Source of the DNA: Streptomyces sp. XM4193
GTDB lineage: Bacteria; Actinomycetota; Actinomycetes; Streptomycetales; Streptomycetaceae
NCBI RefSeq assembly: GCF_023072595.1
Contig: NZ_JALLGK010000002.1
Span: 124,001-188,000 of the forward strand
Direction of reading: 5' to 3'
Length of the DNA: 64,000 nucleotides
The notes under the pieces are model-generated. The model made no database searches, was not told where the DNA came from, and saw only the letters and a list, made by a program, of their open reading frames with translations. The position numbers and the translations under genes are program-made. Every line of letters begins with the position of its first letter. Within the stretch, counting starts at the first letter, position 1. Below are positions 1-10,213 of the stretch, in pieces.

Positions 1-1773
<1,773 letters not shown>

Positions 1774-1821
1774 CTACAGGCCCTCGCCGCGGCGGCTAAG
1801 GAGAAGCAGCCCGAATCGCAT
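1774..1821 (-). CDS. leuA leader peptide (attenuator uORF)
   Basis: A 15-codon reading frame encodes MRFGLLLLSRRGEGL and stops with TAG, 81 nt before the leuA ATG. Four consecutive leucine codons (CTG, CTT, CTC, CTT) sit in the middle, the classic composition of an amino-acid attenuation leader. Leucine-rich leader peptides upstream of leuA, with an RRGEGL-like tail, are known in Streptomyces and other actinobacteria. Inferred role: ribosome stalling at the Leu codons when charged tRNA-Leu is scarce changes folding of the RNA between 1692 and 1773. Confidence 0.85.
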   Translation of the reverse strand: MRFGLLLLSRRGEGL

Positions 1822-1941
1822 GATGTCGGCAGAGTAGCCCAGTGGCCGGTGGGACGCGGCGTACGTATCAGTATGCGAGACCGTGGAATTCCTGCCGCTC
1901 GGGGGACGGGTCGCCCGCCGCCCGGAGGGAAGGAGGCCGGT

Positions 1942-2220
1942 ATGCGTATCTCAGTCATGCGGACCGGCGGCTTCGGCGGAATCGCACGCCGTGCGGAGCT
2001 GGAGACCGAGGAGGGCGAACTCGCCGCGCTGGTCCGCACCGCGCTCGCAGAGGGCCGTGCGGAGCGCCCGATCGGGGTGCCGGACGGCTTCCACTACGAG
2101 ATCGAGGCCGAGGGCACCGCCCGCTACTGCGCCGACCCCCGGCTCACCGACGCCCAGCAGACCGTCGTCGCCAGAGTGCTCAAGGAGGGCAGACAGCTCC
2201 CCGTGGACCGACGGCCGTAG
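1942..2220 (+). CDS. Emfourin-like protealysin inhibitor family protein
   Basis: A 92-residue protein starting at ATG 1942 behind a strong AAGGAGG site. The pattern MRISVMRTGGFGGIARRAEL at the start, GVPDGFHYEIEAEG in the middle and ADPRLTDAQQTVVARVLKEG at the end match the emfourin family, small proteins that inhibit protealysin-like M4 metalloproteases. Emfourin genes typically sit beside a protealysin-like M4 protease gene; no such protease gene is present here, with leuA on one side and recO on the other. Its target, if it is still an inhibitor, must be encoded elsewhere. There are no signal peptide or membrane segments, so it is probably cytosolic. Confidence 0.75.
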   Translation: MRISVMRTGGFGGIARRAELETEEGELAALVRTALAEGRAERPIGVPDGFHYEIEAEGTARYCADPRLTDAQQTVVARVLKEGRQLPVDRRP

Positions 2221-2263
2221 GGGCTCGCCGAGGGGCCCGGCGGCGGCACGGGACAATGGCGGC

Positions 2264-3013
2264 ATGAGCCTGTACCGCGACGACGGCATCGTGCTGCGCA
2301 CCCAGAAGCTGGGCGAGGCCGACCGCATCATCACGCTGCTCACCCGCGGTCACGGCCGGGTGCGTGCGGTGGCGCGCGGGGTGCGGCGCACGAAGTCGAA
2401 GTTCGGCGCCCGGCTGGAGCCGTTCTCCCACGTGGACGTGCAGTTCTTCGCGCGGGGCAGCGAACTGGTGGGCCGCGGGCTGCCGTTGTGCACCCAGACC
2501 GAGACCATCGCGCCGTACGGCCGCGGCATCGTCAGCGACTACGCGCGGTACACGGCCGGTACGGCGATGCTGGAGACCGCGGAGCGCTTCACCGACCAGG
2601 AGGGCGAGCCGAACGTCCAGCAGTACCTGCTGCTGGTCGGCGGGCTGCGCACGCTCGCCGCCGGCGAGCACGCCCCCGGGCTGGTGCTGGACGCCTTCCT
2701 GCTGCGTTCGCTGGCCGTCGGCGGCTACGCGCCCAGCTTCGACGCCTGCGCCCGCTGCGGGATGCCCGGGCCCAACCGGTTCTTCTCGGTCGCCGCGGGC
2801 GGTGTGGTGTGCGCACAGTGCCGGGTGCCGGGCAGCGTCGTCCCCTCCGCCGAGGCGGTGCGGCTGCTGGGCGCCCTGCTGACCGGCGACTGGCCCGCCG
2901 CCGACGCGGCCGAGCCCCGACATGTGCGCGAGGGCAGCGGGCTCGTCTCGGCCTACCTCCACTGGCATCTGGAGCGGGGGCTGCGCTCCCTGCGGTACGT
3001 CGAGAACGGCTGA
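2264..3013 (+). CDS. recO: DNA repair protein RecO
   Basis: RecO loads RecA onto SSB-coated single-stranded DNA with RecR in the RecFOR recombination pathway. The 249-residue product has the N-terminal OB-fold start (YRDDGIVLRTQKLGEADRI), the helical C-terminal domain, and a zinc-finger-like set of cysteines at about residues 162, 165, 183 and 186 (CARC and CAQC). The length is normal for actinobacteria. The start is ATG 2264; there is no good ribosome site, and a GACAAT hexamer at 2252-2257 ends 6 nt before the ATG, so the transcript may be leaderless. uppS follows in the same direction after about 90 nt. Confidence 0.95.
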   Translation: MSLYRDDGIVLRTQKLGEADRIITLLTRGHGRVRAVARGVRRTKSKFGARLEPFSHVDVQFFARGSELVGRGLPLCTQTETIAPYGRGIVSDYARYTAGTAMLETAERFTDQEGEPNVQQYLLLVGGLRTLAAGEHAPGLVLDAFLLRSLAVGGYAPSFDACARCGMPGPNRFFSVAAGGVVCAQCRVPGSVVPSAEAVRLLGALLTGDWPAADAAEPRHVREGSGLVSAYLHWHLERGLRSLRYVENG

Positions 3014-3018
3014 CCGGC

Positions 3019-3024
3019 TAGTCT
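3019..3024 (+). promoter_or_regulatory. Possible -10 element for uppS
   Basis: TAGTCT fits the TANNNT pattern of the main actinobacterial sigma factor and lies in the recO-uppS gap, giving a leader of roughly 70 nt. No convincing -35 hexamer is visible. Confidence 0.3.
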
Positions 3025-3102
3025 CGGCTTCTCCCTCCCACCGCACCGACCGGCAGCCGCCGTGCGGTGCCCCCGCCTCACTCAATGGAGTTGATGAACC
3101 GC

Positions 3103-3939
3103 ATGGCCCGTCGCGGAACCACCGCCTCGAAAGGCGCGACGGACGGTTACGTCGTCCCCGAACCGCACCCCTCGGGTGCCCGTCCGCCCGAGCTGCCCGC
3201 CGAGCTGGTGCCGGAGCACGTGGCGATCGTGATGGACGGCAACGGCCGCTGGGCCAAGGAACGCGGGCTGGCTCGCACCGAGGGCCACAAGATGGGCGAG
3301 GCGGTCGTCCTCGACGTCCTCAAGGGCTGCCTGGAGCTGGGCGTCAAGAACCTCTCGCTCTACGCCTTCTCCACCGAGAACTGGAAGCGCTCGCCGGACG
3401 AGGTGCGCTTCCTGATGAACTTCAACCGGGACGTCATCCGCCGCCGTCGCGACGAGATGGACGCGATGGGCGTCCGCATCCGCTGGGTCGGCCGGATGCC
3501 CAGGCTCTGGAAGTCCGTGGTCAAGGAGCTCCAGGTGGCACAGGAGCAGACCAAGCACAACACCGGGATGACGCTGTACTTCTGCGTCAACTACGGCGGT
3601 CGCGCGGAGATCGCCGACGCCGCCGCGGCGCTCGCCGCCGATGTGCGCGCGGGGCGACTGAACCCCGACAAGGTCGACGAGAAGACCTTCGCGCGCTACC
3701 TCTACTACCCGGACATGCCGGACGTCGACCTCTTCGTGCGGCCCTCCGGCGAGCGGCGGACCTCCAACTACCTGCTCTGGCAGACCGCTTACGCCGAGAT
3801 GGTCTTCCAGGACGTGCTCTGGCCGGACTTCGACCGGCGCGATCTGTGGCGCGCCTGTGTGGAGTACGCCTCGCGCGACCGCCGCTTCGGGGGTGCGGTG
3901 CCCAACGAGGTGGCCCAGTCGGTGCAGTCCCGCGGCTGA
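3103..3939 (+). CDS. uppS: Isoprenyl transferase (polyprenyl diphosphate synthase)
   Basis: A cis-prenyltransferase that elongates allylic diphosphates with isopentenyl diphosphate, making the polyprenyl carrier for peptidoglycan and other wall glycans. Signature blocks are [15 protein letters not shown] (catalytic Asp near residue 45), the central [13 protein letters not shown] block and the C-terminal [15 protein letters not shown] substrate-binding block. From ATG 3103 the product is 278 residues, usual for the family. In-frame ATGs at 3085 and 3094 are alternatives; GGAG at 3087-3090 is 12 nt from 3103 and only 3 nt from 3094, so the start is uncertain by a few residues. It converges on glyS across a strong hairpin. 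Confidence 0.93.
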   Translation: MARRGTTASKGATDGYVVPEPHPSGARPPELPAELVPEHVAIVMDGNGRWAKERGLARTEGHKMGEAVVLDVLKGCLELGVKNLSLYAFSTENWKRSPDEVRFLMNFNRDVIRRRRDEMDAMGVRIRWVGRMPRLWKSVVKELQVAQEQTKHNTGMTLYFCVNYGGRAEIADAAAALAADVRAGRLNPDKVDEKTFARYLYYPDMPDVDLFVRPSGERRTSNYLLWQTAYAEMVFQDVLWPDFDRRDLWRACVEYASRDRRFGGAVPNEVAQSVQSRG

Positions 3940-3970
3940 GCGGCTGAGCCGCCGGCCCTCGGGCACGGCG

Positions 3971-4015
3971 AAGGGGCCGGTGCGGACCCGAACTCGCGGT
4001 CCGCACCGGCCCCTT
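3971..4015. terminator. Bidirectional terminator between uppS and glyS
   Basis: Arms at 3971-3988 and 3998-4015 form a perfect 18-bp G/C-rich stem with a 9-nt loop, starting with AAGGGGCC and ending in GGCCCCTT. It sits between the stop codons of convergent genes and can serve both strands, as the A/T at the stem ends suggests. Confidence 0.88.
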
Positions 4016-4066
4016 GGCCGTGGCTTGCCGTCCGGGCCGCTCTCGATCGGCCCGGACGGCCGGTGC

Positions 4067-5449
4067 TCAGCAGCCGATCAGACGACCGGCCAGGTAGCCC
4101 TCGATCTGGTCGAGCGAGACGCGCTCCTGCTTCATGGTGTCGCGCTCGCGCACGGTGACCGCGTTGTCGTCCAGGGTGTCGAAGTCGACGGTCACGCAGA
4201 ACGGCGTGCCGATCTCGTCCTGGCGGCGGTAGCGGCGGCCGATCGCGCCGGCGTCGTCGAAGTCGACGTTCCAGTGCCGGCGCAGCGCCTGGGCCAGCCC
4301 GCGAGCCTTCGGCGACAGACGCTCGTTGCGGGAGAGCGGCAGTACGGCGACCTTCACCGGGGAGAGCCGCGGGTCGAGGCGGAGCACGGTGCGCTTCTCC
4401 AGCTTGCCCTTGGCGTTCGGCGCCTCGTCCTCGATGTAGGCGTCCAGCAGGAACGCCAGCATCGCGCGCCCGACGCCGGCCGCCGGCTCGATGACGTACG
4501 GGGTCCAGCGCTCGCCGGCCTCCTGGTCGAGGTAGGCCAGGTCGTGGCCGGACGCCTTGGAGTGCGAGGTGAGGTCGTAGTCGGTGCGGTTGGCGACGCC
4601 CTCGAGCTCGCCCCACTCGCTGCCGCCGAAGCTGAAGCGGTACTCGATGTCGGCGGTGCGCTTGGAGTAGTGGGAGAGCTTCTCCTTGGGGTGCTCGTAC
4701 CAGCGGATGTTCGCCTCCTGGATACCGAGGTCGCGGTACCAGTTCCAGCGCTGCTCCATCCAGTACTCGTGCCACTGCTCGTCCTCGCCCGGCTTGACGA
4801 AGAACTCCATCTCCATCTGCTCGAACTCGCGGGTCCGGAAGATGAAGTTGCCCGGAGTGATCTCGTTCCGGAAGGACTTGCCCATCTGGGCGATGCCGAA
4901 CGGCGGCTTCTTGCGCGAAGTCTGCTGCACCTGGGCGAAGTTGGTGAAGATGCCCTGGGCGGTCTCGGGACGCAGGTAGGCGACGGCGCCGGAGTCCTGG
5001 GTCGGCCCGAGGTGCGTGGACAGCAGGCCGGAGAACTGCTTGGGCTCGGTGAAGGTGCCCTTGTTGCCGCAGTGCGGGCAGTTGATCTCGGCCAGGCCGT
5101 TCTCCGGGAGACGGCCGTGCTTGGCCTCGTACGCCTCCTCCAGGTGGTCCGCGCGGAACCGCTTGTGGCAGGAGGTGCACTCGGTGAGCGGATCGGTGAA
5201 CGTGGCGACGTGCCCGGATGCCTGCCAGACCTCGGACGCCAGGATCACCGAGGAGTCGATGCCGACCACGTCCTCGCGGGAGGTGACCATCGAGCGCCAC
5301 CACTGGCGCTTGATGTTCTCCTTCAGCTCCACCCCCAGCGGACCGTAGTCCCAGGCGGCGCGCTGGCCGCCGTAGATCTCACTGCAGGGGTAGACGAAGC
5401 CACGGCGCTTGCTGAGGCTGACGATGGTGTCGATCTTGTCGGCGGCCAC
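4067..5449 (-). CDS. glyS: Glycine--tRNA ligase
   Basis: A class II aminoacyl-tRNA synthetase of the homodimeric (eukaryote-like) type that charges tRNA-Gly. The 460-residue product begins with GTG at 5449 ([20 protein letters not shown]) after an AGAGAG ribosome site. Visible are the PCSEIYGG motif near the start, a zinc-binding knuckle with CTSC near residue 95 and CPHCGNKG near 125, the class II motif 2 region [25 protein letters not shown], and motif 3 near [12 protein letters not shown]. The C-terminal anticodon-binding domain ends at LAGRLIGC. It is divergent from znuA. Confidence 0.97.
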   Translation of the reverse strand: MAADKIDTIVSLSKRRGFVYPCSEIYGGQRAAWDYGPLGVELKENIKRQWWRSMVTSREDVVGIDSSVILASEVWQASGHVATFTDPLTECTSCHKRFRADHLEEAYEAKHGRLPENGLAEINCPHCGNKGTFTEPKQFSGLLSTHLGPTQDSGAVAYLRPETAQGIFTNFAQVQQTSRKKPPFGIAQMGKSFRNEITPGNFIFRTREFEQMEMEFFVKPGEDEQWHEYWMEQRWNWYRDLGIQEANIRWYEHPKEKLSHYSKRTADIEYRFSFGGSEWGELEGVANRTDYDLTSHSKASGHDLAYLDQEAGERWTPYVIEPAAGVGRAMLAFLLDAYIEDEAPNAKGKLEKRTVLRLDPRLSPVKVAVLPLSRNERLSPKARGLAQALRRHWNVDFDDAGAIGRRYRRQDEIGTPFCVTVDFDTLDDNAVTVRERDTMKQERVSLDQIEGYLAGRLIGC

Positions 5450-5482
5450 GGTGCTCTCTTCAGTACGACGACGGAATACTCC

Positions 5483-5513
5483 AGATTACCGGCGTGTGAG
5501 GGGCGTGGACCAA
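5483..5513 (-). promoter_or_regulatory. Probable glyS promoter
   Basis: On the minus strand a TTGGTC hexamer (5508-5513) and a TAATCT hexamer (5483-5488) are separated by 19 nt, giving a predicted start of transcription about 27 nt before the GTG of glyS. No T-box antiterminator is evident in this short leader. Confidence 0.45.
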
Positions 5514-5519
5514 ATCGGT

Positions 5520-5557
5520 TCCGGGGGCGGTCCGTCGGGTAGTCCGGGGGCGGTCCG
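5520..5557. repeat. 15-bp direct repeat in the glyS-znuA gap
   Basis: The sequence tccgggggcggtccg occurs at 5520-5534 and again at 5543-5557, between the two divergent promoters. No function is evident. Confidence 0.5.
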
Positions 5558-5585
5558 CCGGGGAGGGGTGGCCCGACAGGCAAAG

Positions 5586-5623
5586 TTGACAACCGTTTCC
5601 ATTTGCGCTGAAAATGACTGTCA
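5586..5623 (+). promoter_or_regulatory. znuA promoter with two candidate Zur boxes
   Basis: TTGACA at 5586-5591 is followed after 18 nt by GAAAAT at 5610-5615. A 15-nt near-palindrome TGAAAATGACTGTCA at 5609-5623 closely matches the actinobacterial Zur box (TGAAAATGATTTTCA) and covers the -10 and transcription start. A weaker partner, TGACAACCGTTTCCA at 5587-5601, covers the -35, 22 nt away or about two helical turns. Zinc-loaded Zur binding here would block RNA polymerase. Confidence 0.75.
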
Positions 5624-6639
5624 TGAACGCTCGCCGCCGCCCTCTCATATCCGCCACGGTCGCCGGAGCAACAGCTCTCGGCGTCCTCTCCCTGGCCGCC
5701 TGCGGGGAGGGGGGCAGCGGTACGACCGAGGACGGCAGGATGAGCGTGGTCGCCTCCTTCTATCCGATGCAGTTCCTCGCCGAGCGCATAGGCGGGGACC
5801 ACGTCTCCGTCGAGACGCTCACCGAGCCCGGTGTCGAGCCCCACGACCTGGAGCTGAACGCGAAGCAGACGGGCCGGCTGAGCGAGGCCGGCATGATCGT
5901 CTACCTCAAGGGGCTGCAGCCCGCCGTCGACGAGGCGATAGACCAGTCCGGCGCGGAGCACGTCGTCGAGGCGACCGAGCACACCGAGCTCTCCGAGTCC
6001 GGCGACGACCACGACCACGATCACGGCGACGACCACGGTGATCACGAGGGCCACGACCACGGCGACGAGGACCACGACCACGGCGACGAGGGCGGCCACG
6101 AGGGCCACGACCACGGTCCGCTCGACCCGCACCTCTGGCTCGACCCGGTGAAGTACGCGGAGGTGGCCGAGGGCGTCGGCAAGGCCATGGCCGAGGCCGA
6201 CCCGGACAACGCCGACGACTACGCCGACAACACCAGCGCGCTCGCGAAGGAACTCCGCACTCTGGACAAGGAGTTCAGCGACGGCCTGAAGAAGACCAGC
6301 ACCAGCACCTTCATCACCACCCACTCCGCCTTCGGGTACCTCGCCGACCGCTACGGGCTGGACGAGGAGTCCGTGGCGGGCCTGGACCCCGAGTCGGAGC
6401 CGAGTCCGGCCCGGATGAAGGAGCTGCACGGCATCGTGCGCGCGGAGAAGGTCAACACCGTCTTCTTCGAGCAGATCGCCAGCGACCGGACGGTCAAGTC
6501 GCTCGCCGGCGACCTGAAGCTGAAGACGGACGTCCTCGACCCCGTCGAGGGGATCACCAAGGAGTCCAGGGGAAAGAACTACCTGGAGGTCATGCGCGCC
6601 AACCTCGCCGCGCTGCAGAAGGCGCTCGGCGCGGAATGA
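5623..6639 (+). CDS. znuA: Zinc ABC transporter substrate-binding lipoprotein
   Basis: Captures Zn2+ outside the membrane and delivers it to the ZnuB permease. The 338-residue product from ATG 5623 has a lipoprotein signal ending LGVLSLAAC (Cys near 24), a cluster A-I metal-binding fold and a long histidine/aspartate loop near residues 125-165 made of DHDHDHGDDHGDHEGHDHG-type runs, typical of zinc-specific members. HLWLDP and FITTHSAFGYLADRYGL carry the other metal ligands. The upstream ATG at 5614 lies inside the Zur box and before the predicted transcription start, so 5623 is preferred and the mRNA is probably leaderless. It is first in znuA-znuC-znuB-zur. Confidence 0.95.
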   Translation: MNARRRPLISATVAGATALGVLSLAACGEGGSGTTEDGRMSVVASFYPMQFLAERIGGDHVSVETLTEPGVEPHDLELNAKQTGRLSEAGMIVYLKGLQPAVDEAIDQSGAEHVVEATEHTELSESGDDHDHDHGDDHGDHEGHDHGDEDHDHGDEGGHEGHDHGPLDPHLWLDPVKYAEVAEGVGKAMAEADPDNADDYADNTSALAKELRTLDKEFSDGLKKTSTSTFITTHSAFGYLADRYGLDEESVAGLDPESEPSPARMKELHGIVRAEKVNTVFFEQIASDRTVKSLAGDLKLKTDVLDPVEGITKESRGKNYLEVMRANLAALQKALGAE

Positions 6640-6659
6640 GCCGGCTCCCCACGGGCCGC

Positions 6660-6719
6660 GAGAGCCGGAGAAGCGAGAGCCGGAGAAGCGAGACCCGGAG
6701 AAGCGAGACCCGGACAAGG
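6660..6719. repeat. Four tandem 15-bp repeats between znuA and znuC
   Basis: Two identical units gagagccggagaagc (6660-6674, 6675-6689) are followed by a close copy gagacccggagaagc (6690-6704) and a diverged gagacccggacaagg (6705-6719). The last unit runs into the AAGGAGG ribosome site of znuC, so copy number sets the distance from znuA but not the znuC start site itself. Confidence 0.9.
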
Positions 6720-6727
6720 AGGCAGCG

Positions 6728-7504
6728 ATGAGTGCGACCGGTGAACCGGTGATGGCGCTGCGCGGTGTGTGCGCCGCGCTCGGCGCCCGCCCCGTGCTGC
6801 GCGGGATCGACCTGGAGGTGGCCGGCGGCGAGGTCGTCGCGCTCCTGGGGGCCAACGGCTCCGGGAAGTCGACCACGGTGCGTGCCGCGGTCGGGCAGGT
6901 GCCGCTGACCGGCGGCGAGTTGGAGCTCTTCGGCAAGCCGCTGCGCCGCTTCCGGCAGTGGCGCAGGGTCGGCTACGTACCGCAGCGCTCGACCGCCACC
7001 GCCGGGGTGCCCGCGACGGTGCGGGAGGTCGTCTCCGCGGGGCGTCTCGCACGGCGCGGACTGCGTCCGCTCGGTCGGGCCGACCGGACCGCGGTGGCCC
7101 GGGCGCTGGACCTCGTGGGCCTCGCGGACCGCGCCGGCGACTCCGTCGACGAGCTCTCCGGCGGCCAGCACCAGCGGGTGCTGATCGCCCGTGCGCTCGC
7201 CGGCGAACCCGAACTCCTGATCATGGACGAGCCGTTGGCCGGCGTCGACCTCGCCAGCCAGCGGATCCTCGCCGACGCGCTGAGCGAAGAGGTCTCCAGG
7301 GGCAGCTCGGTACTGCTGGTCTTGCACGAACTCGGCCCGCTCGCCCCGGTGATCGACCGCACGGTCGTCCTGCGCTCGGGGCGCGTGGAGCGGGTCGAGC
7401 ACCCCGAGCAGCTGCACGACCTGGCCTGCCATCCGCTGGACGCGGCGGGCCGGCTGCCGGGCGCCGCGGAGGCCCCCAAGATCGAGACGGGCCTGCTGAC
7501 ATGA
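6728..7504 (+). CDS. znuC: Zinc ABC transporter ATP-binding protein
   Basis: The cytosolic ATPase that powers zinc import with ZnuB. The 258-residue protein has Walker A GANGSGKST near residue 39, Q-loop YVPQ near 84, signature LSGGQ near 143, Walker B ELLIMDEP near 165 and the H-loop His in VLHELG near 200. ATG 6728 follows AAGGAGGCAGCG. It overlaps the znuB start by 4 nt (ATGA), which implies translational coupling. Confidence 0.96.
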   Translation: MSATGEPVMALRGVCAALGARPVLRGIDLEVAGGEVVALLGANGSGKSTTVRAAVGQVPLTGGELELFGKPLRRFRQWRRVGYVPQRSTATAGVPATVREVVSAGRLARRGLRPLGRADRTAVARALDLVGLADRAGDSVDELSGGQHQRVLIARALAGEPELLIMDEPLAGVDLASQRILADALSEEVSRGSSVLLVLHELGPLAPVIDRTVVLRSGRVERVEHPEQLHDLACHPLDAAGRLPGAAEAPKIETGLLT

Positions 7505-8406
7505 TCGAACTCCTCGACTACCCGTTCATGCAGCGTGCGCTGCTGGCCGCGCTGCTGGTGGGCGTCGCCGCTCCCGCGGTCGGCATCTACCTGGTGCAGC
7601 GCCGGCAGGCCATCATGGGCGACGGAATCGGCCATGTGGCACTGACCGGTGTGGCGCTCGGCTTCCTGCTGAGCAGCAACCCGGTGTGGACGGCCGTACT
7701 GGTCTCCTCGCTCGGCGCCGTCGCCATGGAGCTGGTGCGCTGGTACGGCAAGGCGCGCGGCGACATCGCGCTGGCGATGCTCTTCTACGGCGGCATGGCC
7801 GGCGGCGTGATGATCATCAACATGGCGCCGGGCGGTTCCACCGCGAAGCTGACCACCTTCCTCTTCGGCTCCATCACCACCGTCTCGGTGGAGGACCTCG
7901 GGGCGATCGTGGTCCTGTCGATGTTCGTCCTCGCGGTCTGCCTCGGGCTGCGACGGCAGCTGTTCGCGGTCTGCCAGGACGAGGAGTTCGCCCGTGTCAC
8001 CGGCCTTCCGGTGCGGCTGCTGAACCTGCTGCTCGCCGTCACCGCGGCGGTCACCGTGACGGTGTCGATGCGGGTCGTGGGACTGCTGCTGATCAGTGCG
8101 CTGATGGTGATCCCGGTCGCCGCCGCCCAGCAGGTCACCCGCGGGTTCGCGGCGACACTCGCGGCCTCGATCGGCGTCGGCGTGGCGGTCGCGCTCTCCG
8201 GGACGGTGGTCTCGTACCACGCCGACGTGCCTCCGGGAGCGAGCATCGTGCTGCTGGCCATCGCGGTGTTCGCGCTGGTGACGCTGGCAGCCGTACCGTT
8301 GACCAGACGCCGCGCCAGGATCGCTGCCCGGCAGGAGAGCGCCGAGCCGGCCGACGGCGTCGTGCTGGAGAAGACGGCGAGCGGGAGCACGCCCAGCGCG
8401 CCGTGA
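7501..8406 (+). CDS. znuB: Zinc ABC transporter permease
   Basis: The integral membrane channel of the zinc importer, ABC-3 family. The 301-residue protein starts MIELLDYPFMQRALLAALL and shows about eight to nine hydrophobic segments, including LVGVAAPAVGIYLVQRR near 20 and the closing stretch SIVLLAIAVFALVTLAAVPL near 265. It carries the family block GDGIGHVALTGVALGF after the first helix. A short hydrophilic tail (about 30 residues) is cytosolic by the positive-inside rule. zur begins 88 nt downstream. Confidence 0.95.
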   Translation: MIELLDYPFMQRALLAALLVGVAAPAVGIYLVQRRQAIMGDGIGHVALTGVALGFLLSSNPVWTAVLVSSLGAVAMELVRWYGKARGDIALAMLFYGGMAGGVMIINMAPGGSTAKLTTFLFGSITTVSVEDLGAIVVLSMFVLAVCLGLRRQLFAVCQDEEFARVTGLPVRLLNLLLAVTAAVTVTVSMRVVGLLLISALMVIPVAAAQQVTRGFAATLAASIGVGVAVALSGTVVSYHADVPPGASIVLLAIAVFALVTLAAVPLTRRRARIAARQESAEPADGVVLEKTASGSTPSAP

Positions 8407-8494
8407 GACGGGGGCGGCCGAGCGCCGCGCACCTGGCACAATGGCGCGTCCAGGCGAGCTTCAGCGCAGGGTTACGTGTCCGAAGGAGGCAATG

Positions 8495-8926
8495 GTGGCG
8501 ACCGCAGGTCCACCCGTCCGAGGCCGTGCGACCAAGCAGCGTGCCGCGGTGTCCGCGGCGCTCAGCGAGGTCGAGGAGTTCCGCAGCGCGCAGGAACTGC
8601 ACGACATGCTCAAGCACCGCGGCGATTCGGTCGGTCTGACAACGGTCTACCGCACCCTGCAGTCGCTCGCGGACGCCGGCGAGGTCGATGTGCTGCGCAC
8701 CGACGAGGGCGAGTCGGTCTACCGGCGGTGCAGCACCGACGACCACCACCATCATCTGGTCTGCCGCCGCTGCGGTCGGGCCGTCGAGGTCGAAGGGCCG
8801 GCGGTGGAGAAGTGGGCGGACTCCATCGCCTCCGAGCACGGTTTCGTCGATGTCGCGCACACGGTGGAGATCTTCGGCACCTGTGGTGACTGCGCGAAGG
8901 ACGAGGTCAAGAAGCGCCGCCGCTGA
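8495..8926 (+). CDS. zur: Zinc uptake regulator, Fur family
   Basis: A Fur-family repressor that senses Zn2+ and shuts the znu promoter. From GTG 8495 the product is 143 residues. It has the winged-helix region (GRATKQRAAVSAALSEVEEF and the recognition helix in GLTTVYRTLQSLADAG), the metal site HHHHLVCRRCG and a structural zinc pair CxxC near the end (CGDC). AAGGAGG at 8483-8489 is 5 nt from GTG 8495 and only 2 nt from the in-frame ATG 8492, so GTG is favoured. It is last in the zinc operon; a CACAAT hexamer at 8437-8442 may add an internal promoter. Confidence 0.92.
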   Translation: MATAGPPVRGRATKQRAAVSAALSEVEEFRSAQELHDMLKHRGDSVGLTTVYRTLQSLADAGEVDVLRTDEGESVYRRCSTDDHHHHLVCRRCGRAVEVEGPAVEKWADSIASEHGFVDVAHTVEIFGTCGDCAKDEVKKRRR

Positions 8927-9076
8927 GTCGTGGCCGAGCAGCGCGCCGGGCCGGGCGCTGCGTCGCCGCCCGGGCGGGCGGGGCCGGTCGGCGGGTGGGG
9001 GACAATGGGAGGTCGGCCCGTTTCGCGGGCCTCGACCGCCTACGCCGCCTCTTCCGCACCCCAGGACTCACACCCC

Positions 9077-10213
9077 ATGTCGCAGCAGCTCAGCATCGGC
9101 CCGCACACCGTTTCGCCGCCGGTCGTCCTCGCGCCGATGGCCGGGATCACCAACGCGCCGTTCCGTACGCTGTGCCGCGAGTTCAGCGGCGGCAGGGGGC
9201 TGTTCGTCAGCGAGATGATCACCACCAGGGCGCTGGTGGAGCGGAACGAGAAGACGATGCAACTCGTCCACTTCGACGCCGGTGAGAGCCCTCGCTCCAT
9301 CCAGCTCTACGGCGTCGACCCGGCCACCGTCGGCAAGGCCGCGCGGATGATCGCGGAGGAGGACCTGGCCGACCACATCGACCTCAACTTCGGCTGCCCG
9401 GTGCCGAAGGTGACCCGCAAGGGCGGCGGCTCCGCGCTCCCGTACAAGCGCAATCTGCTGCGCGACATCCTGCGGGAGGCGGTGGCGGGAGCGGGCGGGC
9501 TGCCGGTGACGATGAAGATGCGCAAGGGCATCGACGACGACCATCTGACCTATCTGGACGCCGGCCGCATCGCGGTGGCGGAGGGCGTCGACGCGATCGC
9601 CCTGCACGGTCGTACGGCGGCGCAGCACTACGGCGGCACCGCGGACTGGGACGCCATCGCACGGCTCAAGGAGTCGGTGCCGGAGATTCCGGTCCTGGGC
9701 AACGGCGACATCTGGTCCGCCGACGACGGCGTGCGGATGATGCGCGAGACCGGCTGCGACGGTGTCGTGGTCGGTCGGGGCTGCCTGGGGCGGCCGTGGC
9801 TCTTCGGCGATCTGGTGGCCGCCTTCGACGGTCGGGGCGAGGCCGGTTACGCGCGGCCGACGCTGCGGGAGGTCGCCGACGTCATGGTGCGGCACGCGCG
9901 GCTGCTGGGGGAGTGGTTGGGCGACGAGGCCCGCGGAGTGATCGACTTCCGCAAGCACGTCGCCTGGTACACCAAGGGGTTCTCGGTCGGATCGCAGATG
10001 CGCCGCAGGCTCGCGGTGTCGGGTTCCCTGGAGGAACTGCGCTCCCTGCTGGACGAGTTGGACCTCGACCAGCAGTGGCCGAGCGGTGCCGACGGGCCGC
10101 GGGGACGCACTTCGGGGCGCAACAGGGTGGTCCTGCCCGATGGTTGGCTGAAAGACCCCTACGAGCGCACGGCCGTCGCCGCCGACGCGGAGCTGGACAC
10201 CTCCGGCGGCTGA
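9077..10213 (+). CDS. dus: tRNA-dihydrouridine synthase (DusB-like)
   Basis: A flavin enzyme that reduces specific uridines in tRNA D-loops with NADPH. The 378-residue product has the TIM-barrel start LAPMAGITNAPFRTLCRE, the FMN/tRNA block SIQLYGVDP, the catalytic cysteine at 107 in NFGCPVPKVTRKGGGSAL, and LHGRTAAQHYGGTADW. The C-terminal helical domain carries the dihydrouridine-family end (DFRKHVAWYTKGF). ATG 9077 is chosen because family similarity begins there. A GACAAT hexamer at 9003-9008 could be its -10. Confidence 0.94.
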   Translation: MSQQLSIGPHTVSPPVVLAPMAGITNAPFRTLCREFSGGRGLFVSEMITTRALVERNEKTMQLVHFDAGESPRSIQLYGVDPATVGKAARMIAEEDLADHIDLNFGCPVPKVTRKGGGSALPYKRNLLRDILREAVAGAGGLPVTMKMRKGIDDDHLTYLDAGRIAVAEGVDAIALHGRTAAQHYGGTADWDAIARLKESVPEIPVLGNGDIWSADDGVRMMRETGCDGVVVGRGCLGRPWLFGDLVAAFDGRGEAGYARPTLREVADVMVRHARLLGEWLGDEARGVIDFRKHVAWYTKGFSVGSQMRRRLAVSGSLEELRSLLDELDLDQQWPSGADGPRGRTSGRNRVVLPDGWLKDPYERTAVAADAELDTSGG

